From Akebia trifoliata (Eukaryota; Streptophyta; Magnoliopsida; Ranunculales; Lardizabalaceae), in NCBI GenBank assembly GCA_017979445.1, contig CM030714.1, positions 47,817,220 through 47,881,219 of the forward strand: DNA of 64,000 nt. Reading direction: 5' to 3'. The position numbers and the translations under genes are program-made. Shown piece by piece: positions 1-11,357 of this stretch; position 1 is the first letter of the stretch; the number at the start of each line of letters is the position of its first letter. The notes beneath the pieces were generated by a model. It ran no database searches, was not told where the DNA came from, and was given only the letters and a program-made list of their open reading frames with translations.

Positions 1-787
1 TAGAATATATGACATTTACACAACAATGGTCAAGGGAGGTATGCATATTTTATTTTTATTTTTTAAAATTGAGGGGATGTAATTAAGCTTGTTGATGCAT
101 AGTTATGAATGAGACTAGTCTAAACTCTTAAATCTAATCTTGGCCCCACCTAACCCCACCAAACGAAAAAATAAGAGAGAGAAAAAAAAAAACTCTCCAA
201 CAAGACAGGGAGTACGGTAGAAGGTGACCTACAACCATACTTTTATTATAGTATACACGTGTCAGAAAATTAATCAAGTCTATCATACGATGGCTCTATT
301 GGATCATAATTTATATCAAATGGGACAAAAAAATATTGATTCTAATCATCTAAATGTATCATCTTAGGACAGTAGAATTGTACATCACAACCCATGTGAG
401 GTCTGTACCAACTCAGTTGTACTGGTTTTAGGCTTACTACCAAAAGAAAAAGAAGAGGTCTTTAGATCGGACGGTTAGGGTGACATGATCATAAATATAT
501 TGGAGTGAGAGATTTCATTTAGGGTTGGCTACGTCTGACAGAGCTAAGGCTCTCTAGTGTGTCAGTTATGGAAGGGAGGAGGGAGGACTGGACCTGACAT
601 GAGTCTTCTCTTAAGTACAATACCTCTATTATTCATACATTGGGGATACAATGGTTTGTACTCTTGTATTAAGAGTGCTCTCTTGCTAACATTACTCAAT
701 CAGCTATTATTTTTTTCAATATTTAAAAAAATTATTAAATATAACTCATTTTTATAATTATTCATTATGAAAATGGTTATAATTATT
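1..787. other. Intergenic, no gene seen
   Basis: AT-rich DNA with only short unsupported open frames. No conserved domain, RNA gene or clear terminal-repeat element was recognised before the palindromic element that starts near 788. Confidence 0.5.
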
Positions 788-847
788 GGGACAAAGGTTG
801 TGATAGCAGTTTTTGTCCCACATGGGTTAGAAGTTTCAGAATGAGTC

Positions 848-1048
848 ATGATTTTAAAACTTGTTAGAGATCGAGACATATCACTCGAGTCGTCTCGATA
901 TCAAGCATGGACGAGATGGACAGACAAGTCAACATATCAAATGAGATTTAAAACCTCACATTCATTTTTCTCATTATTGAACAAAAAGTCTCAAATGTAT
1001 CAAAAACTCGTCCGAGAGACGAGACGTGAAATCAAATTTTAAAATCAT
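848..1048. mobile_element. Mutator-like MITE family A, copy 1
   Basis: The 201 bp element begins ATGATTTTAAAAC and ends with the inverted form TTTTAAAATCAT. It is flanked by imperfect 10 bp direct repeats, AGAATGAGTC (838-847) and AGAATGTGCT (1049-1058). A 9-10 bp target duplication is the Mutator/MULE hallmark. Both duplicates align with the family E sequence it interrupts. No coding capacity. Confidence 0.7.
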
Positions 1049-1073
1049 AGAATGTGCTAATTTTTTTTTAATC

Positions 1074-1244
1074 ATACTGGAGTGACATTAAAATTGACAT
1101 CGATTCTCATAATACTGGTGTGGAGGTGCACACATGGTCATAGATGATTTTTACTCGTACCTCCATGAAAAGCATTTACGATTCCATACTACAAGTAAGT
1201 CAGCAATGTGAGAATTGATGTCAATTTTAATGTTACTCTAGTAT
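1074..1244. mobile_element. MITE family B, copy 1
   Basis: Terminal inverted repeats of about 36 bp start ATACTGGAGTGACATT on the left and, reversed, ATACTAGAGTAACATT on the right, both running into GACATC(A/G)ATTCTCA. The interior holds an imperfect hairpin around TGGTCATAGATGA. Related copies occur at 31286-31450, 57115-57290 and 57535-57695. Confidence 0.75.
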
Positions 1245-1719
1245 TTTCCTTTTTTGTTAGGATTATCATCTCCTCATCATAGAGTTTATCGTCACAAAAA
1301 ATCAATTTCTTCTAAAACTTCTAAACACAATTTCCAATGTTGAAGAATTGTGTATCGTCGTTTATTTGTAAAATACTTGTGATAGGATTAGGAGTTTTAG
1401 AATGGACTGAATTTTTGTGAGCATGATCCTCTCATCATAGAGATCATTCTTACAAAAAATCAGCCAACCCATCTCGAAACTTTGAACTTATATAGAGCAA
1501 AAATAGTTGTCACGATATTTATTCCTTGAACCAACCCCATGTATCATAATGTCACATTTGCTATTTAATTATTTACTCTTGAACTTTAAATGCATTAAGG
1601 AAAATTTTCATCAATTTAGTAGTGCTTAGATGTTCAATTGTTTTCATATATCTTATTCACTAATTTCAACAAAATATATAATTATTTTAAGATTAATGAT
1701 TACTTGACACTCTAAAACC

Positions 1720-1906
1720 TTAACACTCTTTGTACGCTCTTTGATGTGCCAGTGCATAGAACAATGTCTTTTTTTTCTTGTGTATATTGAAGAAAATATC
1801 TATGGCAAATTCTTTTGGGTCCACTCATTTCTACTCGAAGGAAAAAATAAAAAAAGATATATTGTTCTATGCACTGCCATGTCAGAGAGCGTACAAAGAG
1901 TGTTAA
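1720..1906. mobile_element. MITE family C, copy 1, long terminal inverted repeats
   Basis: Inverted repeats of about 45-50 bp begin TTAACACTCTTTGTACGCTC at both ends and run into GTGCATAGAACAAT. The loop contains a stretch (about 1805-1845) that recurs just outside the element at about 2008-2046 (ATTCTTTTGGGTCCA), so the interior and flank share a captured segment. A related copy lies at 33894-34017. Confidence 0.75.
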
Positions 1907-3538
1907 TTTATCACGATTCTTATTTTAATAATTTCTTATATGAATTCTAAAGAAAAAATAGGTCAATAACATAATGTTGCGGCGGCTACATCACAAAGTA
2001 CCAATTGGCACATTCTTTTGGGTCCAGTCATTTTCTACTCGACGAAAATTGTCTTGATTGATGAATTTTGGACACTTGATTTTAACATACTCTGTCAACC
2101 ATGAATTGGACAAGTCCCAACCTAATCTATAGGGGCGAAGCTAGTAAGGAGATAGTGGGGGCAACTGCCCCCACAGAACTTTGAAACACCCTATATTTTC
2201 AATTAATTAATTGCCCCATTTGTCCCTACTCCCTCACTTCTCTCCCCATTTGCCCCCACACCCTCACCTCCTTCCAATCGTATTTCCCGGAACAAATAAT
2301 TTTCCCACCATTCAAGTTCTTCAATTATACAACTAACCATACTTTGCCCCCACTAGAAGAAAATCCTGACTCCACCCCAACTAATCTAAATGGATTGGGA
2401 TTGAGATTGACCTATGTTTTCGAGTGGACAAAATTGATTTTTAATTCCACATGTGGGGTTCATATGGATGGTGTATTCGTCTACCATCATTTATTTATTT
2501 ATTTAAAAAAAATCATTTGGACATTATTATTTATGTAAAAAAAATAAAAACAAAAAACTGATTTGAAAAATGCTTAATGAATAATATGGAGTTTTCAATT
2601 TTAAATCAACTTTTTGTAAAGTTGTGAATGTTAGAATATTTTGAAATTTTGCAAGGATGATATTCAAAGTATGAAATAATTCATCATGAACTTTTTTGAT
2701 CTCAATCCATGGTTAAGGCTCTCCATCAACATGACCGTCAAGTTAGGAGTTGAAGAAAAAGGCAAATTTCTTAGAGATAAATTCCAATCTTCTAGGATTT
2801 TAACACTCTTTTTCCTAGGGATACGTTTTCATCCATTGAAGGTCAAATTGTCTAACATGATATCTATATGGGTATTATTATAGCTTGGTGGTGTGATTGG
2901 GAAAGAAGCGGGTTGAAAAATGATTTTTTTGAAAAAGAAAAGATAGTACATTTTTCATAAAAAATCATTTTCTTGGAGACCATGAATTTTTTTCCCCATA
3001 AAGATAAAAAATATCGCTAAATGTAAGTTTTGGGCAAATAATTTTTCTCGTTGACTTTAGAAAAACAAACTGCAACACATTTTCTCACGGTTACCTCTAC
3101 TTCGAATCCTAAAAATGCAATTAATCCAGCTAAACATGTTCTCGATAATCCATTTCTCATGAAATTGACTTTTCAGAAAATAATAATAATTCTAGAAAAT
3201 CATACAAACCCACCCTCGTGGAGTTTCAATATTTTAATAAGGTACATTGGCAGCTTCACCGGTTGAGAAGACACATTTAGCTAATTAACATTAAGATAAT
3301 GTGAGAGTCCATGAATCATGATCAATAATCAAAGGAGATTCTCTTAATTCTTGAAAGTGTCATGGTAATGAAATGGCATAACGTAGCACGATGAGTCTCA
3401 CCATAGATAATATTAAAAATATAATAATATATCTTAAATAAGATAAATAATAATAAGTTAACTGTTTCTTTTAATAAAAATAGTAAAATAATGGAGTTAT
3501 TGAAGTTTGGAAATTATATTTCTTTTTAAAAAAATTGG
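1907..3538. other. Intergenic, no gene; weak transposon-like patch near 2125-2240
   Basis: No gene is supported. The patch around 2125-2240 with GGGGGCAACTGCCCCCA resembles remnants at about 23400-23605 that carry GGGGGCAAGTGCCC, suggesting an old dispersed repeat. The remainder is AT-rich sequence without recognisable structure. Confidence 0.4.
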
Positions 3539-4290
3539 GTGATTTAGGCATAACCATGATTTTAAAACTCGTTTTGACTTCTTGTATCATTCGTGAACGA
3601 AATCGAGTTGGCTCACACGAGTTTTTCGAAATGTTTGAGATGTCTTGTTCAAAAATGAGAAAAATGAATAGTGAGTTTTAAATCTGGTCTGATACATTGA
3701 CTTGTCCATCCATTTTGTTGTTGGGGTATATCGAGATGACTCAGGCGATACATCTCAATCTCAGACGAGTTTTGAAACCATAGGTATAACCCACAAGTGA
3801 ATATTTGAGATAACCCTTTTGTTTTCAAATTGATGAAATGCCCCTTTAACCTCTATCTTCTCTTATATACCAACAAATAAAATGACTTAGAAGCCATCAT
3901 CTTCAATCTCTAACGAAAATCTCTTGATTTTTCTCTCAAATACTTGTCATCTTCAAGTTCTTCAACTCCGGTAAATTAACTTTAATCTATTCCATCTCAT
4001 ATTCATTTTGGTAAATTAATTTTTTACCCAAAATTCCATTGTTCTTGAAAAATCTTATCTTATTCTTGAACTTTTAATATTAAAATGGATAAAATTTTAA
4101 GATTGAAAAATGTGGTTAAATTTTTAACCAAGAGATTGAAGATGACTAGTTTGAGAAAGAAAAATCGAGATTGCAAATGAAGGCATTTAAGTCATTTGTA
4201 ATTAGTCTATATAAGATCAAAGAGACATGCCATCAATTTGAAAACATGCTCAAAATATTTCAAAACATCTTCTATACAGATAAGTTCGAC
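3539..4290. mobile_element. Foldback family K, copy K1, hit by a MITE in its left terminus
   Basis: The left end GATTTAGGCATAACC (3541-3555) matches the family terminus (compare 12383 onward). It is interrupted by a MITE, then continues as AGTGAATATTTGAGATA. The inner arms 3815-3890 and 4165-4250 are inverted copies (CAAATTGATG with a run of T, against CATCAATTTG). Non-coding. The right terminus is poorly conserved. Confidence 0.6.
3556..3781. mobile_element. Mutator-like MITE family A, copy 2
   Basis: The 226 bp element starts ATGATTTTAAAACTCG and ends, reversed, ATGGTTTCAAAACTCG. A 10 bp target duplication with one mismatch flanks it: AGGCATAACC (3546-3555) and AGGTATAACC (3782-3791). It shares ends with the element at 848-1048. 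The duplication lies in the terminal repeat of foldback K1, so K1 is older. Confidence 0.8.
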
Positions 4291-5055
4291 AACTTTTTTG
4301 ATAATAAAAAATTCCACAACATTCGAATTAAGAAGACAAGAATGATGAAAAATCAAAGGGTAAGGGTTTTACTTCAAATTGATAGATGGCATAAAAATAT
4401 TTCATCTCGTAACATGAATCCTGATAAAATATTTTAAAAGACGTGACTTTGGACATAGTTGAATGGAAAACATGAGTCGTTTAATTAATCCATACTTTTA
4501 AAAATAAAAGACGTAGTTCTGGATAGAGTGGAATGGAGGAATTGGATTTGTTCCCCGATCCTTGGGATAAGACTTTGATGATGACAATGATAATATTGGT
4601 CTTGGGCTTGAAATTGGAGATATGTGAGAAAGCCCAAAAGCCCATGTAGCAAAAGTACAGCTGTCTCTTACAACACCAACTCTACTCACATGGTGTCCAG
4701 CCCATTACTGTTAAATTGAAAGAGACACACCTTAGTGGGTTTATTCAACTGTTTTGGGACCATAATATTAATGTAATCCTGCCAAACAATAATTCTTCTT
4801 CTTCCAATCAACATCTGAACATTTATCATCCACACCGTATTATTATTATTAGTGTTTGTGAAATTACTGATATACCCATTTGACTTTCTTTATAAGAAGT
4901 GGGGCCAATGTAACTTAAAAACCTAGCAACAAAAGTCTGACGGTGGTGTGGTGGAAAGCAAGCTAAGAGATGAACTCGTCCAGCAGTAACACCACCAGCC
5001 ATCTCTAACGTGTCATTGTTTATATTTGAAATTTTAAAATGTATAAATTTCATAT
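4291..5055. other. Intergenic, nothing recognised
   Basis: No gene, repeat pair or RNA was recognised. It ends in a TA microsatellite (about 5056-5080) that hosts the next element. Confidence 0.4.
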
Positions 5056-5081
5056 ATTTATATATATATATATATATATAT

Positions 5082-5447
5082 GGGAAATGTTCAGCAACAA
5101 ACATTTTGACAAACATTTTGGCAAAACATTTTTCAAAATATGGGTTAGAGGTTTTGGAATGGGCTGATTTTTGGTGAGGATGATCTCTACGGTGAGGAGA
5201 TCATCATCACCAAAAATCAGACCATTCCAAAACCTCTTACCCATCAAAAATGGCTTACAAAAAATGGACGGTCCACGATTTCCCAACTTGTAAACATGGG
5301 GTTAGAAGTTTTGGAATGGGCTGATTTTTGATGAGGATGATCTCCTCACCATAGAGATCATGCTCATCAAAAATCAGCCCATTCCAAAACCTCTAACCCA
5401 TGTTTTGAAAAATGTTTTGCCAAAATGTTTGTTGCTGAAAGGGACCC
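5082..5447. mobile_element. Palindromic family E element (copy E2) in a TA microsatellite
   Basis: Terminal inverted repeats read AATGTTCAGCAACAAACATT on the left and, reversed, TTTCAGCAACAAACATTTTG on the right. Inside lie two hairpins, each with arms GGGTTAGA(A/G)GTTTTGGAATG and loops containing GATGATCTC. They are separated by a spacer with GGACGGTCCACG. The element is bordered by (TA)n on both sides. It has no open frame and is probably non-autonomous. Confidence 0.8.

Positions 5448-5484
<37 letters not shown>
5448..5484. repeat. (TA)n microsatellite between two family E elements
   Basis: Almost pure alternating TA between E2 and E3. Similar TA tracts border E2 on the left (about 5056-5080) and E3 on the right (about 5865-5881). 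This suggests that the elements insert into, or carry, TA repeats. Confidence 0.85.
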
Positions 5485-5485
<1 letters not shown>

Positions 5486-5864
5486 GGAAATGTTCAGCAC
5501 CCTAAGTTTTACCACACACTTTAACAAACGTTTTTGTCCTACATGGGTTAGAAGTTTTGGAATGGGCTGATTTTTGGTGAGGATGATCTCTATGATTAGA
5601 AGATCATCCTCCCCAAAAATCAGCCCATTCCGAAATGTTTAGCCCCATGTTTACACGTTGAAAAATCGTGGACCGTCCATTTTTTGTAAATCAATTTTGA
5701 GGGGGTTAGAAGTTTTGGAATGAGCTGATTTTTGGTGAGGATGATCTCCTCACCATAGAGATCATCCTCACCAAAAATCAGCTCATTCCGAAACTTCTAA
5801 CCCATGTAAGACAAAACGCGTTTGTTAAAGTGTGTGGTAAAACTAAGGGTGCCGAACGGGACCC
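5485..5864. mobile_element. Palindromic family E element (copy E3), inverted relative to E2
   Basis: It has the same two-hairpin architecture as E2. The central spacer reads in the opposite direction (TTTACACGTTGAAAAATCG, then GGACCGTCC), so E2 and E3 are head-to-head copies. The termini are GGGAAATGTTCAGCACC and, reversed, GGGTCCCGTTCGGCACCC. The outer arm sequence differs from E2, so the two are diverged subfamilies. Confidence 0.8.
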
Positions 5865-5939
5865 TATATATATATATATATTAAATTTATATTACTCTGT
5901 TATGACGTTGATTGTGGCTACCGTTATAATTTCATTCGT

Positions 5940-6500
5940 AAAATACCTAAACTACCCTTTCAACATCTTAGTTTTGGTGAATATTTGAGACACCCCTTTA
6001 TTTAAAAATTGATGAATGCGTTTGACCTTATTTTTCTCTAATAGATTAATAAAAATGGCGTAAATGACGAGAAAAATCCTTAAATTTTTTTTTTTCTTCA
6101 AACCTAATCATCTTCAACCTCTTAAGATGATTATGATGGTGGTGATCATGATGACCATAAACATACTTATGATGATTATGATGAAAATGATGAGAATTAT
6201 GATGATGGTGGTGGTGATCATAATCATAATTATGATTTATGATGACAATGACATTGAAAGATGACAATGATGATGATAATGATCACATCATCACTATCGT
6301 CATCAATATCATACAAGAGATTAAAGAGTATTGATTTTGAAAGGAAAAAAAAATCAAGGGTTTTTTTTTATCATCTTTGATATTCTTTATTAATCAATAG
6401 AAGAAGATTACGGTCAAAGAGATTTTCATTAGTTTTAAATCATGGGAGTATCTAAATATTTAAATTTGAAAGGGTATTTTATTTTTAAAAAGACGTAAAA
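5940..6500. mobile_element. Foldback family K, copy K2, with a GAT-rich interior
   Basis: The left arm contains TTTTGGTGAATATTTGAGA, then AATTGATGAATGCG and TAATAGATTAATAAAAATG. The right arm (about 6375-6480) contains the inverted counterparts (TTTATTAATCAATAGAAG, GTATCTAAATATTTAAA). The interior (6125-6300) is an imperfect GAT/ATG repeat. The open frames over this repeat are composition artefacts. Confidence 0.6.
6125..6305. repeat. Imperfect (GAT)n trinucleotide-rich tract
   Basis: A run of GATGAT, GGTGGTGAT and CATAATCAT units forms a degenerate microsatellite inside foldback K2. It translates to His- or Met/Ile-rich frames that are not genes. Confidence 0.7.
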
Positions 6501-6654
6501 GTTAATTTGAAAGAGATGCTCTTTTGAAGGCAATTTCTTAAGATTCAAGAGGTGTTTGAAGTATCTAATAGAAACAATGCTTAAAAATGTCTTTGGGCTG
6601 ACGATTTTTTATAAAGTGTGGCCTTTTATTGTATGTACTCTTTGTGAGAGTACC

Positions 6655-6836
6655 TTTTAGTAAATATTATGGCCAAGTTGAAGAATCATAGATCATCAAT
6701 TTTTATCGTTAATTTGTAAATCACTTTCAATGAAGTTAGAAATTTTTAAAGAGATCATCCTCAAAACAAATCAGCACATTCCAGAACTTCTAACCCGTTT
6801 AAGACAAAATTTTGGCTGCCGAACAAGAGCCTATAT
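6655..6836. mobile_element. Family E remnant (right half, copy E4)
   Basis: It contains the spacer form TTGAAGAATCATAGATC and GTAAATCACTTTCAATGAAG. The right hairpin arm with GAGATCATCCTC and CAGCACATTCCAGAACTTC follows. The left half is absent or too decayed to see. Confidence 0.55.
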
Positions 6837-6840
6837 ATGT

Positions 6841-7029
6841 ATGACTCATGGAAGGGGAACTCATATATTTTTCACATTCTCAATCATGTAAACATGAAAT
6901 CCAACGATTGAGATAAGATATCTATCTTTAGAATCTATCACATATTCCTAAGATTGATCTCGACCGTTGGATTTCATGTTTACATGGTTGACATTGTAAG
7001 TGAACATATGAGCTCATTTTCCATGACTT
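6841..7029. mobile_element. Inverted-repeat MITE family F, copy F1
   Basis: Terminal inverted repeats of about 65 bp start TGACTCATGGAAGGGGAACT on the left and, reversed, AGTCATGGAAAATGAGCTC on the right. Both reach CATGAAATCCAACG, and the loop is short. Related elements lie at 42815-43031 and 50312-50530. Confidence 0.75.
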
Positions 7030-7403
7030 TACGGATCCCCACCGTATTATGCAAATGAGTTTGTAGTTACTTTTAATAGGTGAAGGAAGATTTTGAACAA
7101 AGGTTGCATCAACACTCATCGACTTCTCCAACTTAGCAAATTAGTGCCTTCGACCATATCCTAATTAGTAGGATTGAAAACATAAATTTTGTCTCACCAT
7201 TTCTTCTATAACATAAATTATATCTTAAGTTAAGACATTTTTTCTTCTTATCTTTTAGCACTATTAATTTTTATCCATGTTTCTTCAACCCTTGACTTAT
7301 ATTAAAGTATTTTTTTTATTGATGTTGTCGTTGATCTTATTTGGATGACATAACTTCTCCAGGGCAACTTTTGAAAAAATAAAAATATATAAATATTCAT
7401 CAA

Positions 7404-8116
7404 AGGCAGTGTTTTAAAAATCGAACTAAACCAACTTGTTCGACTAGGTTGGACCAAACCCGCTAACTTCTACAGGTTGAATCAACCGAAAAAAGTTCAA
7501 GTTTAGAAACATCAATTGTTCCGCTTAGTTCTACTAATTCAACCAGTGACCCGACTAGGTTTGTGAAAGGACCGATCCATTTTTTAGATGATTTCTAACA
7601 TACCCCTTAACAATTTGGTGAATATTTGGCATGTCCCTTGTGTTTTGAAATTGTTGATATGACCCCTTGACCTAAGGTCTTCCGTTATAACCTAATGGAA
7701 AATGAACATAATTAGAAATATTTTAATTAAAGGGCCCAAATGGATTGTCACATTGGAAAAATAACACTAAAACCCTCTAAAATTAATGTTTAGACCAAGT
7801 TTAAAATAAAAAAAAAAAATGGCTTGATGCATGCTTTAAGAATAGATGACCACTAAACTATTAAATTTCAAATTCAAATCCAATGGTGATTTTTTTTTTT
7901 TTTTTAAAGTATAAAAGTTCTTAAAATATTGTAATATCCTTTTTGTGGCATTGGATCCTATTTTTGAAGTTACTTGATTTTGGGAAGAAATAAAAAATAC
8001 TTGCTTAATATTTTATTTTTTGGTCTAACCGGTTTGACCCACCAATCGAATTGCTTTCGATCGACCAAGTCAATCATAAGGGTCAATGACCGATCCAATC
8101 TTTAAAACATTGTTCA
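7404..8116. mobile_element. hAT-like foldback element with a nested family K arm
   Basis: The left end AGTGTTTTAAAAATCGAAC pairs with the right end, reversed AATGTTTTAAAGATTGGATC. Both flanks are rich in GACC/GGTC words such as CCGGTTTGACCCACC. At about 7587-7735 it contains a family K left arm (CATACCCCTTAACAATTT, GGTGAATATTTGG), so a K element inserted inside it or recombined with it. Confidence 0.5.
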
Positions 8117-8268
8117 AAGCTTTAACACTCATACTTTTCAACATTGTGACCATGTTGTTTCTTGATACACCAATATTAGCTCTTACCATTGTCTTTTTTT
8201 TTTTTTTTTAAATTTATGTATTGGTATACGTTAAATCACATAATTCTGGAAGTGTCCCTTGACTCTAT

Positions 8269-8915
8269 GGGTGTTGATGGGTCGGTTCCAGTTAAGTTCC
8301 TAAGAACTTAGAACCATAACCATTATATTAGTTTCGTTCCAGTTTTTGTCAGTTGAGTCTGGTTCCAAAATAAATGGAATCGGAACCGCCAAAAATCATG
8401 AGTACTCATTGGTTCCAATTCTCACGAATTGAATGAGAAAGAGAAAAAAAGTATTTCAAATCATTATAATTTTTTTTCCTTTCAAAAAATTTACATATAT
8501 ATTATCAACAAAATTGTTAATTTAGTTATAATTTGTTATACTTAAGATACAAATTAATGATTTTTTCAAAAATAAAATTTTATCTTTGTTAAAAGTAATA
8601 AATTTTTAGAAGAGCGACCAATTTTAAGTTCCAATCGATAATTTATATGAAAAATTAAAGAATTTTATATAACATACATTTATTTTGAAATAAAAAATAC
8701 CTTAAATCATCTATAGTATGGAAAGAAATGACAAAATAAATCAGTTACGGCTACCCATAGGTACCCATTGGATAGAATCTAACAGTTCCGATCCTATCGG
8801 TTCGATTCCATTTTAGATCCGACTCTAATTGGTTCCAACAAAAAGGGATCCGGAACCAGGGTATTCGATTTCGATTCCAATTTGGTGTCGGTTAAATGGG
8901 TACCCATTGACACCC
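8269..8915. mobile_element. hAT-like non-autonomous element (GGGTGTyrATGG ends)
   Basis: It starts GGGTGTTGATGGGTCGG and ends, reversed, GGGTGTCAATGGGTACCC. The arms repeat GGTTCC and GGAATCGGAACC words, and the interior is AT-rich. The flanking octamers GACTCTAT and TGCTCCAT match at 5 of 8 positions, compatible with a decayed 8 bp hAT-type duplication. A shorter relative lies at 17188-17463. Confidence 0.6.
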
Positions 8916-9459
8916 TGCTCCATTTATCTACCAAACAATAAATCTATGGTTCCCATCCACATAAATTTATGTATTTATATATAATTGAACATGAGCTTGC
9001 AAAGTTTTTATATTGGATGCTAATCTAAAATAACCTTAGTAGGAACACATTTAATTTTTTGGCCATTTTTTTATATTTAATAAAAACCTTACTATGTGAT
9101 ATAAATTTCCTAATTGATTTGGGTTTCAAAGTTCTCTTAAGATCAATTATGGTATAATTGGAATTGTTCTATACTTAAATTCTGACAAGAACTTCAATTG
9201 TTGATCGATATTGGTTGTGGTTCCCACCATTAATAAAGAGAATTTCCATGATGTAAAGGAAACCTAAAATTTGGATCATATATATCCAAGGAGGGCTGAA
9301 ACCCCATTCTCACACTTCAATTCTTGCCAATTAGAACACTCACCAACTCAATAAAAAAGAAAATTCTTTCTCTTAATGAATGATAAATGTGGTAGTTGGA
9401 TTTCAACCATCCTCCCATTTACATCCCTGTATTATCGAAAACTAGGCCAAAATTTGAAA
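8916..9459. other. Intergenic, nothing recognised
   Basis: AT-rich sequence without supported gene or repeat pairing. Confidence 0.4.
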
Positions 9460-9464
9460 TGGTA

Positions 9465-9692
9465 CAAAACAAACATGTTCGTGGTACCCACAGACAACGT
9501 ATCAAAATGTCAAAATTTTCATTTTTTTTTTCTTTAACGGATCAAAATCATCAAATTAATGAAGGATGAGAGAAATTTAACGGCTCTAAAGTGCTGAATC
9601 TGAGGAACATAAAAAAATTCAACAACCCTAAGCATCGAAATTCATGGACCTTGGCATGTCAAATTCTCTATTCTTCACATAGTGACCGCATA
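9465..9692. repeat. Dispersed repeat family I, copy 1 (degraded)
   Basis: It shares the order AAATTAATGAAGGATGAGAG, CGGCTCTAA, CAACCCTAA and ATTCATGG(A/G)CCTTGG with copies at 41724-41990 and 53489-53754. The ends are not clear in this copy. Confidence 0.6.
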
Positions 9693-10567
9693 CCTGTAAT
9701 TGACAACAAACCAACTATATGACACAGTTTTGGTCTATATTAGATGACACCCGTGATCTTGTCAATATTAGAGATATCCCCACATTTTTATCAATATTGG
9801 AGATACCACCTGTCTTGGGTTTTAGAGATATCTTTGTGTTTCAAACTGATGGCATAAGACAGCCCTACTTGGCATGCTTAGCTTTATAGGGTCTCTTCTA
9901 TTATAAAATTTTGATTAGTAAAAGTTACTCACGTTGGCTACTTAATATAATTGAGACAGAGAGACCATTTGGTTTGATTCCCAACAGCCTGTTTCCTTTT
10001 AAGGGAATGCACGCATATATAAAAGGAAAACATTACTTCACACAAAGTGTTACTTTATGTTAAAAAATTTATAGGATCATCCCTTAACCATCATCCCTAA
10101 TCTTCATATCCAATCTTTCGAGACCACTCGATGATCTTCGATAGTTGTATAAGTGAATCCGAAGGCACAATCAGCTGTTCATCGATAAGGAGAACAATTA
10201 GACCAAATGGTGCACCCACTCCCCTTGTGACTTTTTGAGTCCACTAACGCCATGAATCTCATCGAGATTGAATCTCGGCTGACTTATACTAAAAAAAAAA
10301 TTATAATTTGATTAGTGAAATATTACAATCATTCATGAAAATCAAAATAAAAGAATTGTTCTTTTGAATTGAAATCATAATGAACCTTTCTCGGTGGAGG
10401 AAAGAAATAGAAATTTCTTATGTAGCAACCAAGAACAAGAAAAGAATCAAGAAAGTTTTAGCTTGATATTAGGTTGTAGAAACATATATATGGTTAAAAA
10501 TCTAACTCAAATAGAGAATAAATCAATCAAAAGATCGACATATGGGATTATTGAACCACAAAAATAT
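9693..10567. other. Intergenic with a weak family K-like fragment at 9740-9860
   Basis: Around 9740-9860 the words AATATTAGAGATATCCCC and CAAACTGATGGCATAAGAC resemble family K arms but are short. The rest shows no gene or recognisable element. Confidence 0.35.
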
Positions 10568-11357
10568 TGGGAAAATTACTTAAAGGACCATGGTGGAGGG
10601 GTTTCTTTCTAATCAGTCCCTAAGTTTTAGGGGACTTCTCTTAATAGTACATTTAGTAAAAAAATTCTTTTGAATCAGTCCCTAAACCTCATTCCTTACA
10701 TTTCAATCGAGTTTCAGAGACTCAATACCAATGGAAAGGAGTTGAGAAGGAAGAGTAAGTAATTTTCAAAGATTTTTTCAAGCATTTTGAAGACGTATGT
10801 AAAAATCTGTTTTTTCAAATTTTTTTCTCTTCGTTTTTGAATGAAAATCGATCAAGGATAATTCTTTTGGCTTAAAGTCATCTACACGATCCCTTATGTC
10901 AAAATTTTAGTTGATCTTTCTATGTATTTTATGTGAAAAATCTCAAAAAACGAAAATAGGAAGATTTTACCAGTGTCAAACTTGACAATAAATAAAAAGT
11001 GGTGAGCTTGACATTGTATAAAAATTTTAGAATCTTAACTTCGTTCTACATTTTAAGTATAAAATTGTCAAATTAAATATAAAAAAATACATTTAAGTGA
11101 TCAAAATTAGAAGTATATAATTTCCATTAGTTATTCTTGATATATAAAAAAATCGTCAAAAATGATTGCAATCACCGTTGGAAAATCTAAGTATGTAAAG
11201 ACAATGAGAAAATGGCAATTTAGATATTTCAAGAATAATATAGCGTGATCATTAAGAAATAAAAATTTTACTACATTGACCATCAAGTTACCGTCCAAAA
11301 CTTAGGGACTATTTAAAAAGAAATCCTTCCGCCAGGTCCTTTAAGTAAGTTTTCCAA
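10568..11357. mobile_element. Foldback element with ~55 bp terminal inverted repeats
   Basis: The left end GGGAAAATTACTTAAAGGAC pairs with the right end, reversed GGAAAACTTACTTAAAGGAC. Both continue through GG(G/A)TTTCTTT and CAGTCCCTAAGTTTT-type sequence. The flanking octamers AAAATATT (10561-10568) and AAAGTATT (11358-11365) differ at one base and may be a target duplication. The 0.68 kb interior has no coding potential. Confidence 0.7.

Larger units (their letters stand above)
788..1500. mobile_element. Palindromic family E element (copy E1) split by two nested MITEs
   Basis: The left hairpin arm (about 811-846) matches intact family copies near 5485-5600 (ATGGGTTAGAAGTTT followed by GAATG). 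The arm then stops at a MITE (848-1048), resumes for about 25 bases, stops again at a second MITE (1074-1244), and continues as the loop with CATCTCC and CATAGAG from about 1255. The central spacer and right hairpin follow at 1340-1480. It is non-coding. The outer right end is degraded, so the boundary near 1500 is approximate. Confidence 0.65.

Noticed and set aside
6046..6267. His-rich minus-strand frame and Met/Ile-rich plus-strand frame
   Set aside because: Both are translations of the imperfect GAT/ATG repeat inside foldback K2; no domain, start context or conservation is visible.
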